The notes beneath the pieces were generated by a model that saw only the letters and a list, made by a program, of their open reading frames with translations, did no database searches and was not told the DNA's origin. Position numbers and translations under genes: made by a program. From NCBI RefSeq assembly GCF_029889905.1, contig NZ_JARANZ010000001.1, forward strand, positions 1 to 64,000: DNA of 64,000 nt, read 5' to 3'. This DNA comes from Chromohalobacter sp. 11-W (GTDB taxonomy: Bacteria; Pseudomonadota; Gammaproteobacteria; Pseudomonadales; Halomonadaceae). Shown piece after piece: positions 45,568-54,013 of this stretch. Positions within the stretch are counted from its first letter, which is position 1; each line of letters begins with the position of its first letter.

Positions 45568-45650
45568 TACATCGCGTTGGGGCAATGCAGGGGCCGGTAC
45601 GCCGGCTCCTGGCGAGCGTTGTTCGACGTCTCGCTGTTTGAACGTTTCAT
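45480..45650 (-). CDS. Possible small ORF antisense to the end of the 99-aa gene
   Basis: A 56-codon frame (begins MKRSNSETSNNARQEP) with an excellent Shine-Dalgarno, AAGGAAGGAG, just before the ATG. The last 88 nt lie antisense to the 3' end of the upstream gene. No family features are seen; the strong RBS is the only evidence, so it may be fortuitous. Confidence 0.25.
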   Translation of the reverse strand: MKRSNSETSNNARQEPAYRPLHCPNAMYQESRWYVDGSIATPSEFRSTQLPARVSL

Positions 45651-45909
45651 ATCTTCTCCTTCCTTTACGTATTTCCCTCGCCAAGCGCGCAAGTGGTGGA
45701 ACTTCTTGCGCGGCGATGCGTCTCAATGAGTGTATTTTCCTCTTTTCAGTCAATGTTTAGACGAATAGTACGCCCCTCGACAAGACGTTGATCGCTGCTC
45801 CCCGTCATACTTGTTGCAACATGTCTGTCATCTGAATAAGGCAAGCTGGACGTGCGCTGCGGTAGGTGGCGTATGTCTTGTCGAATTTTATTTTCTCAAG
45901 GAGAACATT
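45568..45909. other. Intergenic region before the DUF6482-like gene
   Basis: A 342-bp gap. A gccgg/ccggc hairpin lies near 45592-45607 without a T-run. The start of the possible minus-strand small ORF lies inside. The rest is mostly AT-richer sequence (45640-45760) with no recognised element. Confidence 0.5.
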
Positions 45910-46212
45910 ATGGAAATCAACGAACTCAAACACTTCGTGGGTGCGGAGCATAACTTCGAGATTCGCGTCATCAGTCATGCGGGCAGTCGCCTGTACCGCG
46001 TCGAGGTGGAGGACATCGAAGGTCAGTGCTACCCGCTGATGCGGCGTGGCAAACCGATGCTGTTTCGTGCCCTGGACGATGTCTATGCCGAGCTCAAACA
46101 GGCAGGCATCCATCGTGCCTATCTCGTACAGTGGGTTGCGCATGACGAAGTGATCGGCCGTGACACGCATTATCAGTCCCCGCTGACTTCGCGCATGCCG
46201 TTAGTGTTTTGA
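45910..46212 (+). CDS. DUF6482-like small protein
   Basis: A 100-aa protein, starting MEINELKHFVGAEHNFEIRVIS, with core YRVEVEDIEGQCYPLMRRGKPMLF and HRAYLVQWVAHDEVIG. This resembles the DUF6482 family of Pseudomonas and Halomonas, whose function is unknown; the resemblance is from memory and should be searched. AAGGAG lies 7 bp before the ATG at 45910. A longer frame adds 33 residues without support. The gene looks monocistronic. Confidence 0.7.
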   Translation: MEINELKHFVGAEHNFEIRVISHAGSRLYRVEVEDIEGQCYPLMRRGKPMLFRALDDVYAELKQAGIHRAYLVQWVAHDEVIGRDTHYQSPLTSRMPLVF

Positions 46213-46526
46213 CGTCCTACACATAACCTGCCCAACGCGCGTTCAGCGCCCCATTCTCCAACCGTAATACTGAATTTATCGCCCGGCGAGCAGCCGGGGC
46301 CTGGGTGCGAAGGCACCGGGCATCTCCCTCCTCACGACGTTCTCTTCAAATATTTACGCGCGCTTTTTCAGGGCATGTCGCTTAGGCAGTCCTACACCGT
46401 GTTAAAGCCTTGGACGTATGTTCTCCAAATGTTGTACAAATCGTGTTCATAGTATAACGCGATAAGCCCAACGTGCCCTTGGCTTGTTACACTGACCGAC
46501 TAAGGTCTTTTACAGGAGAGGTTTCA
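46213..46526. other. Intergenic region upstream of hemH with two tandem hairpins
   Basis: A 314-bp gap. Two neighbouring stem-loops are seen: cccggc/gccggg (46282-46298) and ggtgc/gcacc with a GAAG tetraloop (46304-46317); no T-run follows. A possible promoter for hemH uses TTGTAC (46432-46437) and TATAAC (46453-46458), with short 15-bp spacing. Confidence 0.45.
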
Positions 46527-47513
46527 ATGGGGTCAGCTCCCTTCGGCGTCATGCTCGTCAATCTTGGCACGCCCGAGGCCCCGACGGCGTCAGCGGTGCG
46601 TCGTTATCTGGCGGAATTCCTCGGCGACCGGCGGGTGATCGATCTGCCGCGCGCCAAGTGGTTGCCGATTCTGCATGGCATCATCCTGCGCATTCGGCCT
46701 CCGCGGGTCGCCAAGGCCTATGCCTCCGTGTGGCGGGAGGATGGCTCACCGTTGCTCGCCATCGGGCGCCGCCAGCAACGCGCGCTGAAGGAACGGCTGG
46801 CGACGCGTATGGGCACCGAAATCCCCGTCGAGCTGGCGATGACCTATGGCAAGCCCAGTATGGAGGAAGCCGGCCTGGCGTTACGTGACGCCGGGGTCGA
46901 GCGCATCCTGGTGCTGCCTTTGTACCCGCAGTTTTCCGCCACGACGACGGGGGCGGTATTCGACCGCTTGGCGCGCGCCCTGGCACCGTGTCCGCATTTG
47001 CCGGAGTTACGTTTCGTGCGCGACTACCATAACCATCCGGCCTATATCGGGGCGCTGGCAGAAAGCGTTCGCGAGCATTGGGCGGCGCATGGCCGGCAAT
47101 CGCGACTGCTGTTTTCCTATCACGGCATTCCCAAGCGCTACGCCGATGCCGGCGATCCTTACCCACGGCATTGCGAAGAGACCAGCCGTCTCGTGGCCGA
47201 GGCGTTGGGGCTCGAGGCGGATGAGTGGCGACAGACTTACCAGTCGCGTTTCGGGCGCGAAGAATGGCTCAAGCCGTATACCGACGAAACCTTGAAGGCA
47301 TGGGGCGCCGAGGGTCTTGAGGGCGTCAACGTGATCAGCCCCGCTTTTGCCGCCGACTGTCTGGAAACGCTGGAAGAGCTTGAAGTCGAGAATCGTGGCT
47401 ATTTCGAGGAAGCGGGCGGCGGTGCCTACCAGTACATTCCCGCGCTCAACGATCGTCAGGATCATATCGATCTTCTGGCCTCGCTCGTCGAGCAGCATAC
47501 CCAGGGTTGGTAA
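46527..47513 (+). CDS. hemH: Ferrochelatase
   Basis: Inserts Fe2+ into protoporphyrin IX to make heme. The 328-aa protein has GVMLVNLGTPEAPTASAVRRYL at the N-terminus, the catalytic His in SYHGIPKRYADAGDPY, and the conserved Glu in FAADCLETLEELEVE. No C-terminal Cys cluster is present. The ATG at 46527 is chosen because GGAGAGG lies 7 bp before it; an upstream frame adds 18 residues. It is convergent with the Mrp operon. Confidence 0.97.
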   Translation: MGSAPFGVMLVNLGTPEAPTASAVRRYLAEFLGDRRVIDLPRAKWLPILHGIILRIRPPRVAKAYASVWREDGSPLLAIGRRQQRALKERLATRMGTEIPVELAMTYGKPSMEEAGLALRDAGVERILVLPLYPQFSATTTGAVFDRLARALAPCPHLPELRFVRDYHNHPAYIGALAESVREHWAAHGRQSRLLFSYHGIPKRYADAGDPYPRHCEETSRLVAEALGLEADEWRQTYQSRFGREEWLKPYTDETLKAWGAEGLEGVNVISPAFAADCLETLEELEVENRGYFEEAGGGAYQYIPALNDRQDHIDLLASLVEQHTQGW

Positions 47514-47549
47514 CGCCGCTGATCACTTCGACGAGGCGTCTATACGTCA

Positions 47550-47580
47550 GACGCCCGAGGGCATAGAGCCATCGGGCGTC
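47550..47580. terminator. Stem-loop between hemH and the Mrp operon
   Basis: gacgcccga/tcgggcgtc with a 13-nt loop, 36 bp after hemH and 23 bp beyond mnhG. No clear T-run, but the location between convergent genes fits a shared terminator. Confidence 0.5.
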
Positions 47581-47603
47581 GTCTGTTATGCGTCAGGCGC
47601 AGT

Positions 47604-48005
47604 TCAGGGCAGTTTGGAATTACCTTGGGGCGCTTCCTCGAGGGTGCGCTCGTCGTCGTCTTCCTGAAGCTCCTCGGGGTTGCCGCGGGTCCTGGGGTCG
47701 CGTTCGAGCTTCTGATGCAATGCGCTCTTGCTCAGCAGGTGCGCGGAGACGGGAGCGGTAATGAACAAAAAGATGGTGATCAGGAGTTCCTGCAGGCTGG
47801 GACCGCTTTCGAGCAGGCTGAAATAGGCGATCGAGGCCAGCAGTACACAGCCAACGCCGAGCGTAGAAATCTTCGAGGGACCGTGCAGGCGCATGTAGAA
47901 ATCCTTCATGCGTGCCAGCCCCAGTGAACCAATCAAGGCGAAGATGCTGCCGGCGATCAAGAAGAAGGCAATGACGCCTTCCATCAACGTATATAAGGCA
48001 ATCAT
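47604..48005 (-). CDS. mnhG: Na+/H+ antiporter subunit G (Mrp/Mnh)
   Basis: A 133-aa MrpG subunit with three membrane helices and the motif FALIGSLGLARMKDFYMRLHGPSK typical of the family, plus an acidic C-terminal tail (EELQEDDDERTLEE). It is the last gene of the six-gene operon. The start at 48005 with GGAGGG gives the family length; an upstream in-frame codon overlaps mnhF. The complex exchanges cytoplasmic Na+ or K+ for protons, needed for pH and salt homeostasis. Confidence 0.93.
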   Translation of the reverse strand: MIALYTLMEGVIAFFLIAGSIFALIGSLGLARMKDFYMRLHGPSKISTLGVGCVLLASIAYFSLLESGPSLQELLITIFLFITAPVSAHLLSKSALHQKLERDPRTRGNPEELQEDDDERTLEEAPQGNSKLP

Positions 48006-48015
48006 AGTCCCTCCG

Positions 48016-48285
48016 CTATTCGATGATGTCGCCACGTAGCAAGTACTTGCAAACCGCCACGGTGCTCACGAAACCGAGCATGGCGATGAGCAACGCCGCC
48101 TCGAAATAGGTGCGATGGCCCAGCCAGAGACCGAACAGCACGATCAAGGCGATGGAATTTACATACATGGTGTCCAGCGCCAGGATGCGGTCGGGCAGGC
48201 TGGGGCCGACTGCGACACGGTAAAGGTTGAGCACGATCGCGACCGATAACAACGCCACGCTGACCTTGAGGGCAAAATCTAGCAT
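48016..48285 (-). CDS. mnhF: Na+/H+ antiporter subunit F (Mrp/Mnh)
   Basis: An 89-aa MrpF subunit with three membrane helices and the signature YRVAVGPSLPDRILALDTMYVN. It overlaps the end of mnhE by 7 bp and lies 10 bp before mnhG. Confidence 0.95.
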   Translation of the reverse strand: MLDFALKVSVALLSVAIVLNLYRVAVGPSLPDRILALDTMYVNSIALIVLFGLWLGHRTYFEAALLIAMLGFVSTVAVCKYLLRGDIIE

Positions 48286-48776
48286 TCGAAGATCTCCTTG
48301 AGCGGACGCTCGTAGCGCTCATGGATATGACACTTCATATCGTCGATATCGCCCACATCCAAGGCATGGATCAGCAGCGTCTTACCATCCATGCGCAGAT
48401 GCGCCGAGACCGTTCCCGGCGTCAAGGTAATGGTGCTGGCTAGCATGGTGATCGCGAAATTCTCCTGAAGCTCGAGCGGATACTCGATGAAGGCGGGGCG
48501 CGCCCGTCCTCGTGGGTCGAGTATGACCTTGGAGGCCTCCAGGTTGGCGACCACGATATCGAGCAGCACCCGGAAGAAGTAACGCACCATGAGCCAAGGC
48601 TTCTTGATCCTAGGCTGTGCCTCCCAGAAGGGCTTGGTAATCAGCGGGATGACGATGGCCAGAAAGCCGCCGAGCAACCAGTGCCCCAAGGCAACGCCGT
48701 TCATCAACAGCAGCCACACGATCAGTAGCAAGACGGACAACAGCGGCATTGGTAGCCACTTGCGAGGACGAATCAT
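48279..48776 (-). CDS. mnhE: Na+/H+ antiporter subunit E (Mrp/Mnh)
   Basis: A 165-aa MrpE subunit with two to three N-terminal membrane helices. The cytoplasmic domain has LASTITLTPGTVSAHLRMDGKTLLIHALDV, the conserved family block. The start overlaps the mnhD stop (ATGA). Confidence 0.95.
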   Translation of the reverse strand: MIRPRKWLPMPLLSVLLLIVWLLLMNGVALGHWLLGGFLAIVIPLITKPFWEAQPRIKKPWLMVRYFFRVLLDIVVANLEASKVILDPRGRARPAFIEYPLELQENFAITMLASTITLTPGTVSAHLRMDGKTLLIHALDVGDIDDMKCHIHERYERPLKEIFEC

Positions 48777-50284
48777 GTATCACCTCCAGTGTCGCCGCGG
48801 GCGATAATGGATTCTACATACGCATCACGGTCGAGCAATTGGGCGGCGGTCGCCTGGGTGAACGCTGTAAGGGGGCCGGCGAAGGCCACCATTAGCGGCG
48901 CACAGCCGATCAGCATGAGCGTGCCAGTGACGCGCAGTGGTCCGAGCGTGATACCGGTCTTCTCGCCAGACGCCCGCCAGAAGATGGTCGAGCCGGTGCG
49001 TGATAGTGCTATCAAGGAAGCTAGCCCGCTACCTAGAAGAATCGGCCACAACCAATGCTGCTGTGCCGTCGTTGCGGCCTGCAGCAGCAGGGCCTTGCCG
49101 AAGGCACCGGACAGAGGCGGTAAGCCGGCCATGGCGATGGCGCCGGCGAAGAACAGCAGACCCAGCGTGGCGGGCTGCGTCAGCGTACGGGACTGTACGA
49201 TGCGCGCCCCGGCCTTGCCGCGTTGCTGTGCAATGGCATCGACCAGCAGGAACATGCCGCCACTGACCAAGGTGGTGTGGATCAAGTAATACAGCAGTGC
49301 GCCCAGCGCGACTTCGCTGTGCATGCCGATACCCGCCAGCAGGGTGCCCGCCGAGACCAGAATCAGATACGCCACCTGGGTGCGCATGTCGCGTGCCGAT
49401 AACACGCCTACGGCACCGAGCGCGAGCGTGGCCAAACCTAGCCACCATATCCACGGCTGAGCGAGATTGGCCAGTGGGCCGGCCTGCTCGCCGAAGATCA
49501 GCGTATACACACGGATGATCGAATAGATCCCGACCTTGGTCATGATCGCGAAAAGGGCTGCTATAGGTGCCGGCGCGGCGGCATAGGCGCGCGGTAACCA
49601 GAAGTATAGCGGCAACATGGCTGCCTTGAGCCCGAAGACGATCAGCAGCAACAGGGCGCCGGCCTTTACCAATCCCAGATCGGCGGTATCCAGCGTGGTC
49701 ACGACTGCTGACATGTCGGCCATGTTGAGCGTGCCCATGGTGCCATAGAGGATGCCCAGCGCGATCAGAAACAGCATCGACCCTAGCAAGTTGAGCGCCA
49801 CGTAATGAAAGCCAGCATGCGTGCGTGCCTTGCCACCGCCGTGCATCAACAACGCATAGGAGGCGATGAGCAGTACTTCGAAGAAGACGAATAGGTTGAA
49901 GAGATCGCCGGTCAGAAAGGCGCCGTTGATGCCCATCAGTTGCAGCTGGAACAAGCCGTGAAAGTTGGAGCCTTGCTCGTCGTCCCCTGCGCAAGCATAG
50001 AGCAAGCTGCCCAGAGCCAGCAGCGACGTAAGCAGCACCATCAGAGCGGACAGACGGTCGAGTACTAGAATGATGCCGAATGGCGGCTGCCAGTCGCCCA
50101 GAGCGTAATAGCGGATGGTGTCGTCGGTGCTTTCGGCGACCAGCAAGATTCCCACCACTACCAGCGCGACGGTAGAGAGGACGTTGGCTGTGCGGCGTAA
50201 GGTTAGCGCGCCGCCACGATGGATCAGCAATGCCACTCCAGTGAGCAGCGGCAAAAGAACCGGCAGAATGATCAAATGCTGCAT
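48773..50284 (-). CDS. mnhD: Na+/H+ antiporter subunit D (Mrp/Mnh)
   Basis: A 503-aa MrpD subunit, homologous to the ND2/ND4/ND5 proton-pumping subunits of complex I, with about 14 membrane helices. The proton-antiporter domain includes LMHGGGKARTHAGFHYVALN, LLLIVFGLKAAMLPLYFWLPRAYAAAPAP and the conserved Lys/Glu of that fold. Its start overlaps the mnhC stop by ATGA. Confidence 0.96.
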   Translation of the reverse strand: MQHLIILPVLLPLLTGVALLIHRGGALTLRRTANVLSTVALVVVGILLVAESTDDTIRYYALGDWQPPFGIILVLDRLSALMVLLTSLLALGSLLYACAGDDEQGSNFHGLFQLQLMGINGAFLTGDLFNLFVFFEVLLIASYALLMHGGGKARTHAGFHYVALNLLGSMLFLIALGILYGTMGTLNMADMSAVVTTLDTADLGLVKAGALLLLIVFGLKAAMLPLYFWLPRAYAAAPAPIAALFAIMTKVGIYSIIRVYTLIFGEQAGPLANLAQPWIWWLGLATLALGAVGVLSARDMRTQVAYLILVSAGTLLAGIGMHSEVALGALLYYLIHTTLVSGGMFLLVDAIAQQRGKAGARIVQSRTLTQPATLGLLFFAGAIAMAGLPPLSGAFGKALLLQAATTAQQHWLWPILLGSGLASLIALSRTGSTIFWRASGEKTGITLGPLRVTGTLMLIGCAPLMVAFAGPLTAFTQATAAQLLDRDAYVESIIARGDTGGDT

Positions 50285-50634
50285 CAGGACTTGTCCTCCC
50301 GCGGCTCGTCGACACGGTTGCCGTTGACGTGGTCGCTGCCCACGTCACCGCGTACGCGCATGGCGAGGATCACCGAGAAGGCGGTCATGGCGAAGCCGAT
50401 GACGATGGCAGTAAGCACCAATGCCTGCGGTAGCGGGTCGGCATACTTGCCGGCGCCATCGCTGATCACGGCCGCACCGTCGGTGGTGAGCCCCCCGGTT
50501 GAGAACAAGAACAGGTTGACGGCATAGGACAATAACGTCAGGCCGACCACCACGGGAAAGGTTCGCCCGCGTAGCGCCAGATACAACCCACTGGCGGCCA
50601 GGATCCCCGTGGTGGTCGCGAATAGCGCTTCCAT
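50284..50634 (-). CDS. mnhC: Na+/H+ antiporter subunit C (Mrp/Mnh)
   Basis: A 116-aa MrpC subunit, related to NuoK, with three membrane helices and the motif DPLPQALVLTAIVIGFAMTAF carrying the conserved Asp-Pro-Leu-Pro-Gln-Ala-Leu block. The ATG at 50634 overlaps the mnhA stop as TGATG; a GTG directly before it is an alternative. Confidence 0.95.
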   Translation of the reverse strand: MEALFATTTGILAASGLYLALRGRTFPVVVGLTLLSYAVNLFLFSTGGLTTDGAAVISDGAGKYADPLPQALVLTAIVIGFAMTAFSVILAMRVRGDVGSDHVNGNRVDEPREDKS

Positions 50635-53435
50635 CACGCTTTCTCCTTCTGCTTGGAGGGGCGGTGCGATGTGGTTACCTTGCCCAGGTTGGCAAGGATC
50701 ATCAGCGTGGCACCGACCACGGTAAGGTAGACACCGAGATCGAACAGCATGGCCGTCGCCAGCTCCACATCACCGATCAGCGGGATGTGGAAATGGCCGA
50801 AAGCCGAGGTCAAGAACGGATACCCGAAGACCCAACTGCCAACCCCGGTCAGAGCGGCAATGGCGACGCCAGCGACGGCGATCGGCTGATACTGGAACGA
50901 CAAGCGTTGCTGGGCCCATTCGACTCCATGGGCGATGTACATAAGGATCAACGCCACCGCCGTCACCAGCCCCGCGATGAAGCCACCGCCCGGGGCGTTG
51001 TGGCCGCGCAGGAAAATGAAGACCGAGACCAGCAAGGCCATGGGCAATAGCGATTGGGAAACCGAGGCCAGAATCATGGGGTAGCGATCCGGTGACCAGG
51101 GGCGTCCTTCGCTATCGCTGGAGGGCATGAACAGGCGCAAGCGATTGAGTAGCTTGTAGATGCCGATCCCCGCGATACATAGCACCGTGATCTCGCCCAG
51201 AGTATCGAAGCCACGGAAATCGACCAGAATCACATTGACCACGTTATGCCCGCCGCCGCCGGGCACACTGTGCTCGAGGAAATAGTCGGAAATCGAGTTC
51301 AAGGGGCGTGTCAGCAGAGCATAGTTAAGGCTTGCCACCACGCCGCCGAAGCCCGCGGCCATCAGGACATCGCGCACGATGCGCGACGCACTCGACTCTT
51401 TGGGCGTCTTCTGTGGCAGGAAGAATAGCGCCAACATCAAGAGAATGACCGTGACCACCTCGACTGCTAGCTGAGTCAGTGCCAGGTCAGGCGCCGAGAA
51501 GCGCGCGAAAGCCAGCGACGCCATCAGGCCGACCACCGAGAGCATGATCAGCGAAATCAGGCGGCGGCGATGCAGGAAAGCCGTCGCCAAACCAGCGAAA
51601 CAGGTGATCGCGGCACCGACGATGAGCAAGGGGTCGGCCTTCTGAATGGCCAGCTCGCCTTTCAAGGTCTCGATTCCCATCAAACTCATGCCAGACACGA
51701 CCAGGGCGCTGATGACGACCCACAACATGTAGCGTTGCAGTGAACCGTTTTCGAGAGTATCGATGGCCCACTGAGTGAAGCGTATCAGTCGCTGAACGGC
51801 GCCCTCGAAGATGGCCAGCGAGTCGCGCGACGGGAACTGGCGGTGGAAGGTGAAAAGATGCTGGCGAAGCGCGTACACCAGGAGGCCACCGATCAGCGCG
51901 ATCGCGCTCATCAGCAAGGGCAGATTGAAACCGTGCCAGATGCTGAGGTGAAGTTCGGGGGCGGGCATCGTCAAGGCCGCGTCGGCGGCGGCCGTCAGTA
52001 GCCCCGTGGCGGTGAAGGCGGGGAAAAGCCCGATGACGATGCACACGATCGCTAGCACCAGGACGGGCAGGCGCAAGGGAAACGGCGCTTCGTGTGGGGT
52101 CTTTTCCAGCTCGCGCGGCCTGTTACCGTCGAAGAAAGTATTGCGCACGTAGCGTAGCGAGTACGCGGCGGCGAGGATGCTCCCGATGGTAGCCAAAGCC
52201 GGGATCAACCACGCCAAGCCGCCGAGAAGCGGCGTCTCAAGCGTTTCGGCGAGCATCATCTCCTTGGAGAGAAAGCCATTGAGCAAGGGAAAACCGGCCA
52301 TTGAGGCGGCGGTGATGGTGGCCAGCGCGGTAGTCATCGGCATGTAGCGCCATAGTCCCTTGAGCTTGCGAATATCTCGCGTGCCGCACTCGTGGTCGAC
52401 GATGCCGGCGGTCATGAACAGCGCTGCCTTGAAGGTCGCGTGGTTGAGAATATGGAAAAGGCCGGCGACCACCGCCATCTGGCTGTTGAGGCCGAACAGC
52501 ATGGTGATCAGTCCCAGATGGCTGACCGTCGAATATGCCAGAATCGTTTTGAGGTCGAGCTTGATCAGCGCGAAATAGGCGCCGAAAAGCATGGTCACCA
52601 GCCCGGTCAGGCTGACCAGGTAAAGCCACTCTTGCGATCCGGCCAGTGCTGGATGCAGGCGGGCCAGCAGGAAGACCCCGGCCTTGACCATGGTCGCCGA
52701 GTGCAGAAAGGCCGATACCGGTGTCGGTGCCGCCATGGCTTGGGGAAGCCAGAACTGGAACGGAAACTGCGCCGACTTGGTGAATGCGCCGAGCAGAACC
52801 AGTAGCAGCGCTGGCAGATAACGCGGATCTGCAAGGATGACATCGCGGCTATCGAGCACTGTCTGCATGTCGAAGCTGCCCACGATCTGGCCGATCAGAA
52901 TAAAGCCAGCCAGCAGTGCTAGCCCTCCCATGCCGGTGACGGCCAGCGCCATGCGAGCGCCTTTGCGTGCGGCTGATTGATGGCTCCAGAAGCCGATCAG
53001 CAAGAATGACGACAGGCTGGTCAACTCCCAGAACATCCATAGCAGGATCAGGTTGTCGGCCATCACGATGCCCAGCATCGAGGTCATGAAGAGCATCAAA
53101 TACGCATAGAAGCGCGGCATGTTGTCCGCTTCGGCCAAGTAGTGGCGCGCATAGAGGATGATCAGCAGCCCAATCCCCAGGATCAGCAGCACGAACAATA
53201 GCGAGAGACCATCGAGGCGCAAGGCAAGGTCAAGGCCCAGGGCTGGCACCCACGAGAAGGCCAGGCGCGGCACCTCGCCGGCGAGCACGCCGGGCGTCTC
53301 GCGTAATGTGACCAATAGTGCGATGAGTGGCATCGCGGCGGTCAACAGCGCGCATTGATGGCGTCGCTGGTTCGAACTCAGCAATGGCAAAAGACTGCCG
53401 AGCAGCGGCAACAGCACGATCAGTAGCAATGACAT
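50634..53435 (-). CDS. mnhA: Na+/H+ antiporter fused subunits A and B (Mrp/Mnh)
   Basis: A 933-aa protein joining MrpA and MrpB, the fused form (PhaAB type) known from many proteobacteria. Residues 1 to about 500 form the NuoL-like antiporter module ([53 protein letters not shown]). Then come a linker and the MrpA C-terminal domain. The last 140 or so residues are the MrpB domain ([28 protein letters not shown]). First gene of the operon, so the order is A/B-C-D-E-F-G. The RBS is weak. Confidence 0.96.
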   Translation of the reverse strand: MSLLLIVLLPLLGSLLPLLSSNQRRHQCALLTAAMPLIALLVTLRETPGVLAGEVPRLAFSWVPALGLDLALRLDGLSLLFVLLILGIGLLIILYARHYLAEADNMPRFYAYLMLFMTSMLGIVMADNLILLWMFWELTSLSSFLLIGFWSHQSAARKGARMALAVTGMGGLALLAGFILIGQIVGSFDMQTVLDSRDVILADPRYLPALLLVLLGAFTKSAQFPFQFWLPQAMAAPTPVSAFLHSATMVKAGVFLLARLHPALAGSQEWLYLVSLTGLVTMLFGAYFALIKLDLKTILAYSTVSHLGLITMLFGLNSQMAVVAGLFHILNHATFKAALFMTAGIVDHECGTRDIRKLKGLWRYMPMTTALATITAASMAGFPLLNGFLSKEMMLAETLETPLLGGLAWLIPALATIGSILAAAYSLRYVRNTFFDGNRPRELEKTPHEAPFPLRLPVLVLAIVCIVIGLFPAFTATGLLTAAADAALTMPAPELHLSIWHGFNLPLLMSAIALIGGLLVYALRQHLFTFHRQFPSRDSLAIFEGAVQRLIRFTQWAIDTLENGSLQRYMLWVVISALVVSGMSLMGIETLKGELAIQKADPLLIVGAAITCFAGLATAFLHRRRLISLIMLSVVGLMASLAFARFSAPDLALTQLAVEVVTVILLMLALFFLPQKTPKESSASRIVRDVLMAAGFGGVVASLNYALLTRPLNSISDYFLEHSVPGGGGHNVVNVILVDFRGFDTLGEITVLCIAGIGIYKLLNRLRLFMPSSDSEGRPWSPDRYPMILASVSQSLLPMALLVSVFIFLRGHNAPGGGFIAGLVTAVALILMYIAHGVEWAQQRLSFQYQPIAVAGVAIAALTGVGSWVFGYPFLTSAFGHFHIPLIGDVELATAMLFDLGVYLTVVGATLMILANLGKVTTSHRPSKQKEKA

Positions 53436-54013
53436 GCAACTTGCTCTTGTCGTTTAACGTTTGAGGGTACCCGCGACCGTCCGGGCGGAGGTTCGGATAC
53501 GAGTATGGACGGCGGCAGCGCGAACGTCAGTCGCGAACGACGGGAGGGTCCGTCAGATAAGGGCGTCTGATACCTCGGGGTGCCAGCATCCAGGCAGGGG
53601 TGCGGTCGGTTGCATCGCCGGCTGGCATGAGTGACAGACGGTGGGCACCGTAATGGCAGGGCATGCGCAGCGGCAGGCAGCCGGGCAGGGAGTGTCCTGT
53701 CATGGTGTCTCTCCTCCTTCGGAACGCTTCGGCGCGAAGCTATGCGTACAGCGGCTTGTATTGATTGATGATTTGTTGCGTCGGGCGCCAAAACGGGATG
53801 GTTGATCGAATGTACCATGTCCTTTCCTGGCCTCGCCATAGCCTGGGTGGCGAAAGATGCAGCGGTGCATGTTTTTCAGAGCATAAGGGCTCTGGTGGCG
53901 GCGTCGCCGCCTAGGTAGCATGGCCCCTGCGCGGCAGCTGTGCCTGTCGGCCTGATTCGGCCCGCGTCGCTCGGCGCTTGGCCCTCATCGTCGTCATTGA
54001 CAAGGAACGACAC
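53436..54013. other. Intergenic region upstream of the Mrp operon
   Basis: A 578-bp divergent gap between mnhA and the lytic transglycosylase gene. It contains a 58-codon minus-strand ORF (53527-53703) and a hairpin gcttcg/cgaagc with a 3-nt loop at 53726-53740 just upstream of that ORF's RBS. A sigma70 promoter could not be placed with confidence. Confidence 0.55.
53527..53703 (-). CDS. Candidate small protein or leader peptide upstream of mnhA
   Basis: A 58-aa frame starting MTGHSLPGCLPLRMPCHYG. It has a perfect AAGGAGG Shine-Dalgarno 9 nt before the ATG, better than that of mnhA itself. It ends 91 bp before mnhA in the same direction, and a stem-loop lies just upstream. The composition is basic and Pro/Cys-containing, with no family features. 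It may be a leader ORF regulating the antiporter operon or a real small protein. Confidence 0.4.
   Translation of the reverse strand: MTGHSLPGCLPLRMPCHYGAHRLSLMPAGDATDRTPAWMLAPRGIRRPYLTDPPVVRD

Noticed and set aside
49029-50348. 439-codon frame on the minus strand
   Set aside because: Out-of-frame shadow of mnhD, which has clear antiporter motifs.
53700-53921. 73-codon frame upstream of the small ORF
   Set aside because: No RBS and highly basic random-like composition; overlaps the leader region.
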